A stretch of 64,000 bases of DNA from Micromonospora cremea. Lineage in GTDB: Bacteria > Actinomycetota > Actinomycetes > Mycobacteriales > Micromonosporaceae. The stretch lies in the NCBI RefSeq assembly GCF_900143515.1, contig NZ_FSQT01000001.1, positions 124,001 to 188,000 of the forward strand. Reading direction: 5' to 3'. Position numbers and translations under genes: made by a program. Under the pieces are notes generated by a model. That model was not told the DNA's origin and searched no databases. It saw only the letters and a program-made list of their open reading frames with translations. Each line of letters opens with the position of its first letter. Positions within the stretch are counted from its first letter, which is position 1. Shown here one piece after another: positions 35,546 to 43,657 of this stretch.

Positions 35546-37633
35546 ATGCCTTATCTGTTGACAAGAAGGCGGAGGGCCATCTTCGTCATGATGGCGCTCA
35601 TCCTAGCTGTCGGGGGCCTGGCAACTGCCCAGCCCGCGCACGCAGATACGCAGGTCATCGGCTCGTCTGACAATGGTGACGGGACGTATGACAACCCAAT
35701 GATCTGGGCAGACGTGCCCGATACGGACGTCATCCGGGTCGGTGACGCCTTCTACATGTCGAGCACGACAATGCATATGAACCCGGGTGTTCCGATCATG
35801 AAGTCATACGACCTCGTGAACTGGGAGATCATCAGCTACGCGTACCTGATCATGGATGACAGGCCGGCGACTACGCTGAAGAACAACCAGAACATGTACA
35901 GCCAAGGGACCTGGGCTAGCAGCCTAAGGTACAAGGACGGAATCTTCTACATCGTTGTCCCGTCACCGACAACGAACAAGACCTATTTCTTCCAGACCGA
36001 GGATCCAGAGCACCAACCGTGGCGCCGAACAGAGGTCAACACCCGGTACCACGACGGCAGCCTCCTGATGGACGACGACGGACGCAACTGGCTCGTCTAC
36101 GGCAACAATCCCCTCAGGATCATTGAGGTCAACCAGACTGTGACCGGCATCGCCGCGGGCGCCCAGTCGCGGGTGCTCATCCAGAACATCCACGCGCCGG
36201 ACCCGATCACTGGAATTACGCCCACGAGCGGGCTTGCAGAGGGCTGCCACATCCAGAAGATCGACGGCACCTACTACGTTGAGTGCATCACGTGGCCTTC
36301 CGGGAAGCCGCGTACCCAGGTTGCCCACCGCGCGAGTAGTCTCGAGGGCCCTTGGGAGTCCAAGACAATCGCCCAGGAGAATGTCCGGGTCGGGAATGGC
36401 ACTGGCGGGCCAGCCCAGGGCAACATCGTCGACGACGGGCAGGGTAACTGGTACGGCGTAGTTTTCCGCGACAGCGGTTCAGTCGGCCGAATCCCTTGGG
36501 TCATGCCAATCCACTGGACCGATGGCTGGCCGATGTACGGTGACGACGAGACTGGCCTTCACCTTACGCGGGGTGGCCCGAAGCCAATTCAGGGCTTCGA
36601 GATGAAGAGCGTTGTCTCGTCAGATGAGTTCACCAATAGCGAGCCAAGGCCGACTTACAACGACGCGGTCCTGAATCCTCTTTTGCCGGAGTATGTATAC
36701 AATGGTTCGAACCTCAAGCTCGAATGGCAGTGGAACCACAATCCAGACAATCGGTACTGGTCGCTGACCGAGCGCCCGGGTTGGCTGCGGCTTACAACGG
36801 GGCAGATGGCCACGAACATGCTAGATGCACGGAACTCGCTGACGCAGCGAACGTTTGGGCCAGCGTCCTCCGCTCAGGTAGCGCTCGATGTCAGTAGCAT
36901 GAAGAACGGCGATCGTGCGGGCCTCGCGCTCTTCACTGCTAGATACGGCACGATCGAGGTGCGAATGGACAATGGTGCCAAGACCATCGTCATGATGAAC
37001 AGCTCTTCGACCACGAACCACACCGATGTCGCGAGTTTTCCTCTCTGGTCGAACACCGTCTATCTTAAGGCGGATGCGGACTTCGCAGGTCAGTTGGACC
37101 GAGGAACGTTCTACTACAGCCTTGACGGCGTGCACTGGACCCAACTGGGTAACACCCAGCAGATGAGTTACAGCACGAATAACCACTTCATGGGGTACCG
37201 CTTCGCCCTGTACAACTACGCGACGACCGAACTCGGCGGTCACGTGGACTTCGACTACTACCGGATCAGCGACGAACTGCAGGGTGCAACGCCGCTGACG
37301 ATCAGGGGCTTCTACCAGCCAGTCGACATGGACGGGGTGGTCAACGCCGTCAAGGCCGGAAGCACCGTACCGATGAAGTTCGAGGTCTACTCGGACACCA
37401 CGGAGCTGGCCGACCCCGCCCTCGTAACCATGACAGTGGCCAATGTCGCCTGCAACGCCAGCGCGCCGACGGAAGAAGTCGAGTCTCTCACCACCGGCGA
37501 GACATCGCTTACCTACACCGACGGTCACTTCCAGTACAACTGGAAGACCCCGAAGAGCCCTGGCACCTGCTACGCCGTTGCCGCCACAATACAAGACGGA
37601 TCGAGCATTACAGCTCAGTTCAACCTCCGCTAA
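35546..37633 (+). CDS. secreted GH43 beta-xylosidase/arabinofuranosidase with C-terminal PxKF-like domain
   Basis: This 695-residue exported enzyme has a signal peptide at 1-33 (ending TAQPAHA). The GH43 propeller has base Asp59 (WADVPDTDVIRVGDAFYMSS), pKa-modulating Asp170 (RYHDGSLLMDD) and acid Glu232 (LAEGCHIQKIDG). A beta-sandwich (~370-575) with RYWSLTERPGWLRL is typical of GH43 xylosidases. A PxKF-like domain (~588-695) is almost identical to that of the GH62 enzyme. ATG 35546 follows AGGAAAGGAAGAGG. The catalytic part uses more A/T in third codon positions than its neighbours, a hint of separate origin. Together with GH62 it would debranch and trim arabinoxylan fragments. Confidence 0.9.
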   Translation: MPYLLTRRRRAIFVMMALILAVGGLATAQPAHADTQVIGSSDNGDGTYDNPMIWADVPDTDVIRVGDAFYMSSTTMHMNPGVPIMKSYDLVNWEIISYAYLIMDDRPATTLKNNQNMYSQGTWASSLRYKDGIFYIVVPSPTTNKTYFFQTEDPEHQPWRRTEVNTRYHDGSLLMDDDGRNWLVYGNNPLRIIEVNQTVTGIAAGAQSRVLIQNIHAPDPITGITPTSGLAEGCHIQKIDGTYYVECITWPSGKPRTQVAHRASSLEGPWESKTIAQENVRVGNGTGGPAQGNIVDDGQGNWYGVVFRDSGSVGRIPWVMPIHWTDGWPMYGDDETGLHLTRGGPKPIQGFEMKSVVSSDEFTNSEPRPTYNDAVLNPLLPEYVYNGSNLKLEWQWNHNPDNRYWSLTERPGWLRLTTGQMATNMLDARNSLTQRTFGPASSAQVALDVSSMKNGDRAGLALFTARYGTIEVRMDNGAKTIVMMNSSSTTNHTDVASFPLWSNTVYLKADADFAGQLDRGTFYYSLDGVHWTQLGNTQQMSYSTNNHFMGYRFALYNYATTELGGHVDFDYYRISDELQGATPLTIRGFYQPVDMDGVVNAVKAGSTVPMKFEVYSDTTELADPALVTMTVANVACNASAPTEEVESLTTGETSLTYTDGHFQYNWKTPKSPGTCYAVAATIQDGSSITAQFNLR

Positions 37634-37660
37634 CACGACACCGACACGGAGGGGCTGCGC
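37303..37660 (+). repeat. PxKF-domain duplication, second copy
   Basis: This is the partner of 35090-35440. Similarity continues past the stop codon (CACGACACCGACA), showing that the duplicated DNA unit was larger than the protein domain. Confidence 0.8.
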
Positions 37661-37676
37661 ACACCGCAGCCCCTCC
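37648..37676 (+). terminator. terminator after GH43 gene
   Basis: A 12-bp perfect stem (GGAGGGGCTGCG / CGCAGCCCCTCC) with loop CACAC begins 14 bases after the stop codon and closes the GH62-GH43 unit. Confidence 0.8.
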
Positions 37677-37714
37677 CGTCTTGTGCACTTCGCTCCTTCA
37701 CCACAAAGTGAACC

Positions 37715-38353
37715 TGTTGGGCTCGTAAATTCGGTTCGGTGGCTGTGACGTGCGGCTTTGTGCGAGGTCGGCCCAATCAGGGCGGCGACGATCCAAGGTA
37801 TGGCAGTCTCGCTGGTGTACCTGCTCCTGCGTCAGATCCTGCAGATGCTGACCCAGCTCGCCCGGGACGGCGGGGCGAAGGACGTCGAACTCCTGGTCTT
37901 ACGGCGTCAGGTGGCGGTGCTGCGCCGGCAGGTGCACCGACCCGATCTCCAGCCCGCGGACCGGGTGGTGCTGGCGGCGTTGTCGCGGCTGCTGCCTCGG
38001 CAACACTGGGCGGCGTTCTTCGTCACCCCGGCGACCCTGCTGCGCTGGCATCGACAGCTGATCGCACGACATTGGACCTACCCACACGCGCGACCCGGCC
38101 GGCCGCCCGTAGACCGCGAGATCCGGGAACTGGTCCTGCGCCTGGCTGCGGAGAACCCGACCTGGGGGCATCGCCGGGTGCAGGGTGAGCTCGTTCGTCT
38201 GGGCTACCCGCTCGCGGCCAGCACGGTATGGAAGATCCTGCACCGGGCCGGCGTCGACCCGGCACCCCGCCGAACGGGACCGACCTGGAAGCAGTTCCTG
38301 ACCGCTCAGGCGCACACCATCTGGGCCTGCGACTTCTTCACCGTCGACAGCGT
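37715..38353 (+). mobile_element. truncated second copy of the 23469-24644 IS
   Basis: It begins with the same inverted end (TGTTGGGCTCGTAAATTCGG) and follows the complete copy for ~640 bases with few changes. It stops in the transposase at FFTVDSV, where an IS3-type end (GAACCGCCCCGGGTCTGG) begins. The frame from ATG 37800 encodes the HTH part and the first catalytic Asp only, so it is inactive. Confidence 0.82.
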
Positions 38354-38877
38354 GAACCGCCCCGGGTCTGGTGGAGTCCTCAGACTGTGACCAGTTCCGG
38401 CTGGTCGGGCTGGTGGTGAGCGTAGAACATCGATTCGTGTTCGGCGGGCGGGCGGTGTCCGATCGCGGAGTGCAGGCGGTGGTGGTTGTACCAGTCGACC
38501 CATTCGGCGGTGGCCAGCTCGACCTGGGCGAGGCTGCGCCAAGGCCGTCGCGGTTTGATCAGTTCGGTCTTGTACAGGCCGATCGTGGATTCCATGAGCG
38601 CGTTGTCGAGGGCGTCTCCGACGGTGCCGATGGAGGCGTCGATGCCGGCGGCGACGAGGTGGGTGGTGAACCGGAATGACGTGTATTGCGATCCGCGTCG
38701 CTGTGGTGGATCAAGCCCCGCGTCACGGTCCGGCCGTCGCGATCACGGCGCCAGAGGCCCATGTCGAGGGCATCGAGAACCAGGGGTGTGCGCTTGTTCG
38801 TCGCCGCTGACCAACCCACGATCGCCCGGGAGTACACGTCCACGACGAACGCGACGTAGACGACGCCGGCGAAGGTG
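38354..38877 (-). pseudogene. IS3 family transposase OrfB remnant
   Basis: Minus-strand pieces encode the second half of an IS3 OrfB: TFAGVVYVAFVVDVYSRAIV and GLIHHSDA in one frame, then after a one-base deletion near 38690 ESTIGLYKTELIKPRRPWRS and WYNHHRLHSAIGHRPPAE in another. The N-terminal half is missing; the reading runs without a stop into recombinase copy D. The element end lies at about 38354. Confidence 0.75.
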
Positions 38878-39171
38878 GCGCAGTAGATCAGTCCGCGGAA
38901 GACGTAAGGATTGCGGGTGCGCTGCCTGATGTGTTGACCGCCGGTTCCCCGTCCCCGCCGTTGCAGTATCGCTTGGGCCTGCTCAAAGTCCGCGTCGTCG
39001 ATGAGTGGTTCGTGGGTGATCTCCCTGGAGACCACCCACTTGTCGCGGGCGTTCCAGCGCATGACGCCGGTGTGGCCCATCGCCACGTCGTCGACGTCGA
39101 GCAGCACTTCATCGGTGCGTTGCTTGTTCCACACCTGCCGCCCGGTGTAGCGGGGGTTGGTGAGGATGACG
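38878..39171 (-). pseudogene. serine recombinase fragment (copy D), chimeric with IS3
   Basis: About 95 codons of the same recombinase as copy A (LTNPRYTGRQVWNKQRTDEV, QAILQRRGRGTGGQ, NPYVFRGLIYCA) are present. At the first zinc-ribbon cysteine the frame passes directly into the IS3 transposase (YCA-TFAGVVYV), giving an in-frame chimera. At the other end, about 39171, it meets an integrase fragment on the opposite strand. The DNA is ~90% identical to 14840-15105. Confidence 0.78.
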
Positions 39172-39410
39172 CGGACGGAACAAGTACTACCAGTTCACCG
39201 CGATCGACGACTGCACCGGCCTGCGGGTGCTGCGCATCTACCCGACCCTCAACCAGAAGACGGCGATCCAGTTCGTGGACTACGTGCTGCAGCGGCTGCC
39301 GTTTCAGGTGCAGGTCATCCAGACCGACAACGGCGCCGAGTTCCAGTCGGCGTTCCACTGGCACGTGCTGGACAACGGCATCGCCGACACCTACATCAAG
39401 CTGCGGCAAG
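39172..39410 (+). pseudogene. IS481-like integrase fragment
   Basis: An internal fragment of ~80 codons of an integrase-type transposase reads YYQFTAIDDCTGLRVLRIYP, then QVIQTDNGAEFQSAFHWHVL, then NGIADTYIK. These include two of the catalytic acidic residues. Both ends are lost. Confidence 0.7.
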
Positions 39411-39662
39411 GGACCCGCCACCAGCCTGCAACCGGTGCACGGGCGCGACGAGGTGGCGCGGCTGCTCGTCGCGGTCGCCGCCAATGTCCCGGCGGGACTC
39501 GACATCCGCTACCGGTCGGTTAACGGCGATCCGGCCTCGATCCTGTTCGAACGCGGCGTCCCGTTCGCGGTCCTCGTGCTCGACCTTAACCCCGAGCGGG
39601 ACGCGGTCCGCCGGGTCTTCTCCGTCACCAACCCCGACGAGCTCTCCCGGGTCGGCGGATGA
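39411..39662 (+). pseudogene. C-terminal remnant of an ECF41-like sigma factor
   Basis: The frame ending at TGA 39660-39662 reads LQPVHGRDEVARLLVAVAAN, then SVNGDPASILFERGVPFAVL, then RRVFSVTNPDELSRVGG. This matches the SnoaL-like C-terminal regulatory domain of ECF41 sigma factors, with its VNG and NPDEL (NPDKL) motifs. The sigma-2/sigma-4 DNA-binding regions are missing, cut by the integrase fragment, so it is inactive. Confidence 0.6.
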
Positions 39663-39760
39663 GGCCGCGGCGCGGGCCGATCCGGGGAGGTTTCGTCGAT
39701 CCCGCTACTCGATCCCGGCGACGAGTAGTAAGGGTCGTTCGGGCGTGGCGTGCCGTCCGG

Positions 39761-40771
39761 TCAGCTGTGTGGAGTGACGAGGTTGGCGATGTCGGTGGCG
39801 ATCTGCTCGGGGCGTTCGCCGTTGACGGCGTGCGAGGCGCCCGGGTAGTGATGGACGGTGCCCTGGGGTAGAGCACGTCGGGCGGTCTGCGTTGCCGCCT
39901 GCGCGTCGTGCATGACGGAGTCGCTGGCGATGATCGCCAGGACGGGCAGGTTGAGCGCGCCGAGCTGCTTTTCGGTGATCCTGGTGGGTTGAGGTAGCCG
40001 TAGGGTGTAGTGCTGCATTCCGGCCTCGATCATGTCTGCCACAGGTACGTCCTCGACGGGAGCGCCACCGGCGGTGTAGGAGTTGAAGCTGTCGCGCCAC
40101 GACTTCGGCAGCCAGGGCAGTGAGGCCGGCAGAGATCGCAGGATCGTGCCCAGCGGCATGTCCGCGAAGACGTAGACCGGGTCGACGAGGGTGAGCGTCG
40201 CGATGCCTGTCGGGTCGTGCAGCGCGAGGTTGACTGCTGTCCATCCACCGATGGAGACCCCGACGAGGTGGTACTCCTTCTCAGGCAGTGCGGCGAGGGT
40301 CTGGTGCAGCCAGACGGCCTGCTCCTCGTCGCTGGTGATGGGACGTTCCTGGATGCTCATGCCAGGCTCGCCGAGCAGGTCGATGGTGTAGACGTCGGCG
40401 ATCTTCAGCAGGGACGGCAGGTTGTCGGCCCACATCGGTGAGGCCGACGCGCGCCCGGGAAGCAGCACGAGAGGTGCGCTGGTGTGACCGGTGCCGGCGA
40501 AGCGGTAGACCCGCACGATGCCAAAGTCCGTGCGTACGTCGATGCTTTCGGCGGGGGAGGGCATGTCGGCGAAGGCTTCGGCATAGGCGGCGCGGAAGCG
40601 GTCCTGGCCCTCGGCGCTGTCCCAGTAGCCGACCGGGGAGGGTGTGCGGATCGCGAAGGCGACGACCAGCGCGAGGAGCGCGCATGCCGTGACCGTGATG
40701 AGTGTGCGGCGTTTCCAGCGGCGGGCACGAGGTGCCGGGGTTTCGATCTCGATCTCGGTGTCGTCCGACAC
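39761..40771 (-). CDS. membrane-anchored alpha/beta hydrolase
   Basis: The 336-residue protein has a basic N-terminus (RARRWKRR) and one transmembrane helix at ~23-41 (LITVTACALLALVVAFAI), then an extracytoplasmic alpha/beta hydrolase domain. The nucleophile elbow is GVSIGG, an acidic residue lies in LAIIASDSVM and the histidine in YPGASHAVNGE. The substrate is unknown. It is transcribed divergently from a TetR regulator with two operator-like repeats directly before its start codon, so it is most likely the regulated target. Confidence 0.83.
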   Translation of the reverse strand: MSDDTEIEIETPAPRARRWKRRTLITVTACALLALVVAFAIRTPSPVGYWDSAEGQDRFRAAYAEAFADMPSPAESIDVRTDFGIVRVYRFAGTGHTSAPLVLLPGRASASPMWADNLPSLLKIADVYTIDLLGEPGMSIQERPITSDEEQAVWLHQTLAALPEKEYHLVGVSIGGWTAVNLALHDPTGIATLTLVDPVYVFADMPLGTILRSLPASLPWLPKSWRDSFNSYTAGGAPVEDVPVADMIEAGMQHYTLRLPQPTRITEKQLGALNLPVLAIIASDSVMHDAQAATQTARRALPQGTVHHYPGASHAVNGERPEQIATDIANLVTPHS

Positions 40772-40780
40772 GTCTCGCTC

Positions 40781-40794
40781 CTAACCGTTCGGTA
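40781..40794. promoter_or_regulatory. TetR operator-like repeat 1
   Basis: CTAACCGTTCGGTA contains the near-palindrome ACCGTTCGGT. It lies ten bases before the hydrolase start and exactly 20 bases (two helix turns) from the second copy. Confidence 0.65.
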
Positions 40795-40800
40795 GATTTT

Positions 40801-40814
40801 CTAACCGTACGGTA
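40801..40814. promoter_or_regulatory. TetR operator-like repeat 2
   Basis: CTAACCGTACGGTA contains the perfect palindrome ACCGTACGGT (40804-40813). It lies 12 bases before the TetR start codon, so binding would repress both divergent genes. Confidence 0.7.
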
Positions 40815-40825
40815 GGCTGAGCTCC

Positions 40826-41428
40826 ATGGCAAAACGACGAGACGAGGCATCGGAGGGGCCGCGGCGTGAGCTGACGTTCACCGAGCGCGCCCGGCGAGGG
40901 CAGTTGATCGAGTCCACGATCGAACTGGTCGCCGACAACGGCTACGCCGGCACGTCATTGGCGGGGATTGCCGAGCACGCCGGCATCACCAAGGCCGCCG
41001 TGCTCTATCACTTCCCGTCGAAGGACGCGCTGGTGCGCGACGCGTACGGGCACGTTCTGGGCGCGCTCGTCAGTGAGATCGCCGCCGTGGTCGGGGCCGC
41101 CGAGGTCGCCGACGGTCCCGCAGCCTACGTTCGGTCGATGATCGGCTATCTGCGTGATCATCCCCGGCATACCCGCATGATCGTCGAGGCGATGAGCCAT
41201 GGTGATGGTGACCACGCCTCCAACGCGCGCTGGGGTCCGCTCGCCGAGATCATCACCGCCGCGCAGTCGGCCCGGGGTGTGCGGGCCGGTGACGCCCGGA
41301 CCATCGCGATCATCGTCGGCGGGGCCATCGACGCGATCGTTGCCGAACGTCTCCATGACCCTGGCTACGACACCGTGACCGCAGCCGAGCGGCTCGTCCA
41401 GATAGTCGACGTGGCGCTGGCGCTGTAG
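40826..41428 (+). CDS. TetR family transcriptional regulator
   Basis: This 200-residue repressor has an N-terminal TetR DNA-binding domain (LIESTIELVADNGYAGTSLA, then ITKAAVLYHFPSKDALVRDA) and an all-helical ligand-binding domain. ATG 40826 is 12 bases after an ACCGTACGGT palindrome. Its divergence from the membrane-anchored hydrolase and the tandem operators between them make autoregulation and control of the hydrolase likely. The ligand is unknown. Confidence 0.88.
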   Translation: MAKRRDEASEGPRRELTFTERARRGQLIESTIELVADNGYAGTSLAGIAEHAGITKAAVLYHFPSKDALVRDAYGHVLGALVSEIAAVVGAAEVADGPAAYVRSMIGYLRDHPRHTRMIVEAMSHGDGDHASNARWGPLAEIITAAQSARGVRAGDARTIAIIVGGAIDAIVAERLHDPGYDTVTAAERLVQIVDVALAL

Positions 41429-41665
41429 GCGGCGCCCTTCCGAACTGCCGATCGCCGCGACGGAGACGATCCGGCTGGCGATCGCGGTCAACACCTATCG
41501 GATGGGGAGAGCCCCTCGACGAACCCCTTCGACGGCTTCCAAATCTCTCACCGAGGGTGTTCCCGACCGCGCCGGTCTAGGCTCAGTCAGGCAGCCGTCC
41601 ACGGTGCACCCGTCGGGCGGTGGCGGCGCCGCGGCGCCGCGTGCCGTTGCGAATGTGGACTGCTC
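41429..41665. other. short gap, nothing recognised
   Basis: Only a GC-rich inverted stretch (GGCGGCGCCGCGGCGCCGC near 41622) is notable. It could end transcription from both sides. Confidence 0.35.
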
Positions 41666-42379
41666 TCAGCCGTCGACGATGGCGCGCAGCTGCTCGACCT
41701 GCCGGACAGGGTCGCCGGCGATCGGGGTCACTTCCAAGATCGTAACCCCCGCCTCCCCGTACGCGGCCACTCGCTCGGCGACGTGCGACCGCGGGCCCAC
41801 GAGGCTGGTCCGCTCCAGGAAGTCCATCGGCACGAGCCGCTCCGCCTCGTGCTTGTGCCCGGCCAGGTACAGGTCCTGGATCTTGATCGCCTCGCTCTCG
41901 TAGCCGTACCGGCAGGCCAGGTCGAAGTAGAAGTTCTTCCCGCGGGCTCCCATCCCGCCGATGTATAGCGCGAACGTGGACCGTAACTGGTCGAGCAGCC
42001 CCGACGTCTCCTCACCGATCGCCAAGGCGCCACCGGCCACCACCTGCAACGGCTCCAGGGTCGAGTCCCGCTCGCGGGAACCGGCTCGCAGAGGCTCGCC
42101 CCACACCTTCCCGGCGTACTCGGGGATGAAGAAGATCGGCATCCAACCGTCAGCCTGGCTCGCCGCCAGCCGCACGGTCTTCTCGCCCAGTGCCGCCAAG
42201 AAGATCGGCACGTTCGACCGCTCCGGCGTTGTCAGCAGCTTCAGCGGCTTCCCGAGCCCCGTTCCGTCCGGCGTTGGGATTGGGTGAGGGCCGTCGATCT
42301 GCAGCACGTCCCGGCGGAGGGCAGATCGCACCGTTCGGAGGATCTGGTCAGCGCGACCGAGCGGCTTCGTGTACGGCAC
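41666..42379 (-). pseudogene. LLM class F420-dependent oxidoreductase, N-terminally truncated
   Basis: The minus-strand frame encodes the C-terminal ~235 residues of a luciferase-like F420-dependent oxidoreductase: VPYTKPLGRADQILRTVRSA, NVPIFLAALGEKTVRLAASQ and GWMPIFFIPE, ending VTPIAGDPVRQVEQLRAIVD. The first ~100 residues, which start the TIM barrel, are gone. In their place the frame continues without a stop into an IS transposase at 42380. A chimeric protein could be translated, but it lacks a complete barrel. Confidence 0.78.
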
Positions 42380-43240
42380 ACGGCCGGTGAAGCGCTGCAA
42401 CTGTCGCCACCATTTCAGCTCGGCGATGGCATGTTCGACGGGAATCCGTTGTGATGACTGCTGTTTGCGTTCAGCTTCCCATGCGGTCTGACGTGCCGGT
42501 GGTGCACCGGGTCGTAGTTTCAGTGGCGGTGCGACGACCTGGCCCGGATGGGCCTTGGCCAAGCCTTGATAGCCGGCGTCGACCAGCACTGTCACCTGCG
42601 GGTAGGCGTCCAGCAGGGCATCAATGCCCTCGACCCGGGCGGCGGTGGTGTCATGCATCCGCCCCGGCCGGTGCCCACCGCACCACAGCGTCGACCCGTA
42701 CTCGTCACTGACAACGGTGCTCTTGATCGTGTTCTGCTTCACCTTGCCGGACACGAACGCCTTCCGCCCGGGCCGCCCTACACGTGGGCGGCGGACCCGG
42801 ATCTCGGTGGCGTCCAGGCGCAGGGTGACGCCTTCGGCGGCGGCGTAGGCGAACACGTCCGCCAGGGTGTGCAGTCGTATCCCGGTGGGCCGGGCATACC
42901 CTCGACGAGCCAGCAGCGGCCGGACCTGCCCGATCGCCCGGGTCACGGTCGAACGGTCCACCCCGAACGCCGCCGCCAGGGCTTCGTGCGGCACCCAGCC
43001 GCAGATGGGCGAGGGTGAGTATCAGCCGGTCGGTGAACCGCAGGGTCAGACGGCGACCGGCACCTGCCGCCCGCCGCCCGCCGCCGGCGATGCCCGCCCC
43101 GACGGGCATGCAACCGGCCCTCCGGTCCGGCCAGCCAGACCGGATACACCTCGGTTCGTAGCAGGTACAGATGCCGGCGGGAGATCCCACTGAACGCGGG
43201 ATGACTGAACACACGACGCGCCCACCGGTTCGACACCCGA
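42380..43240 (-). pseudogene. IS5-like transposase, frameshifted, fused to the LLM remnant
   Basis: Three frames give one transposase. ISRRHLYLLRTEVYPVWLAG comes first, then LTLRFTDRLILTLAHLRLG, then from 42994 PHEALAAAFGVDRSTVTRAI with the DDE region (LRLDATEIRVRRP, VLVDAGYQGLAKAHPG, PVEHAIAELKWWRQLQ). At least two frameshifts inactivate it. The last frame stays open across the insertion point (FTGR-VPYT) into the oxidoreductase. Confidence 0.72.
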
Positions 43241-43657
43241 AGATCGTCACCCATACCAGGCTCACGCCACCGACCGTCCTATTGCGCACGAAGTCGTTAG
43301 CCCTCGTGCTCGCCGAGAATGGCTCCAGCCCACGGCTCGAAGAACTCCTGAGCTACGGCACGGCTAACGTCATTCCCGCCCAGCATGACAACGCCGTGAG
43401 ATTCGCCGAATGGGTGCGGAACCGCGCAGCACGTTCAGCGTGAGCGGTCTGGCGACGTCCGCTCACTGGCGCGAGGCGCGCTGTCGTGCCGATGAGCGAG
43501 CGCATCCTCCGAAGAGGCAATCGTGCAGAGGAGCTGGTTGGCGTCATGCGGGCCGTGCCGGTGCCTCATGTCCACGATGGTTCGGCCTCGTTGTTGGTGG
43601 CCAGTTGAAACTCGCCATCGGCGGCCAGTCGGTGGGGAGCTAATTGGCCGCTGGCGG
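43241..43657. other. gap with a possible remnant ORF
   Basis: A + strand frame ending at 43443 gives a protein-like end (LLRTKSLALVLAENGSSPRL, then TANVIPAQHDNAVRFAEWVR), but its beginning overlaps the IS flank. I do not recognise it. The rest is non-coding. Confidence 0.3.
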
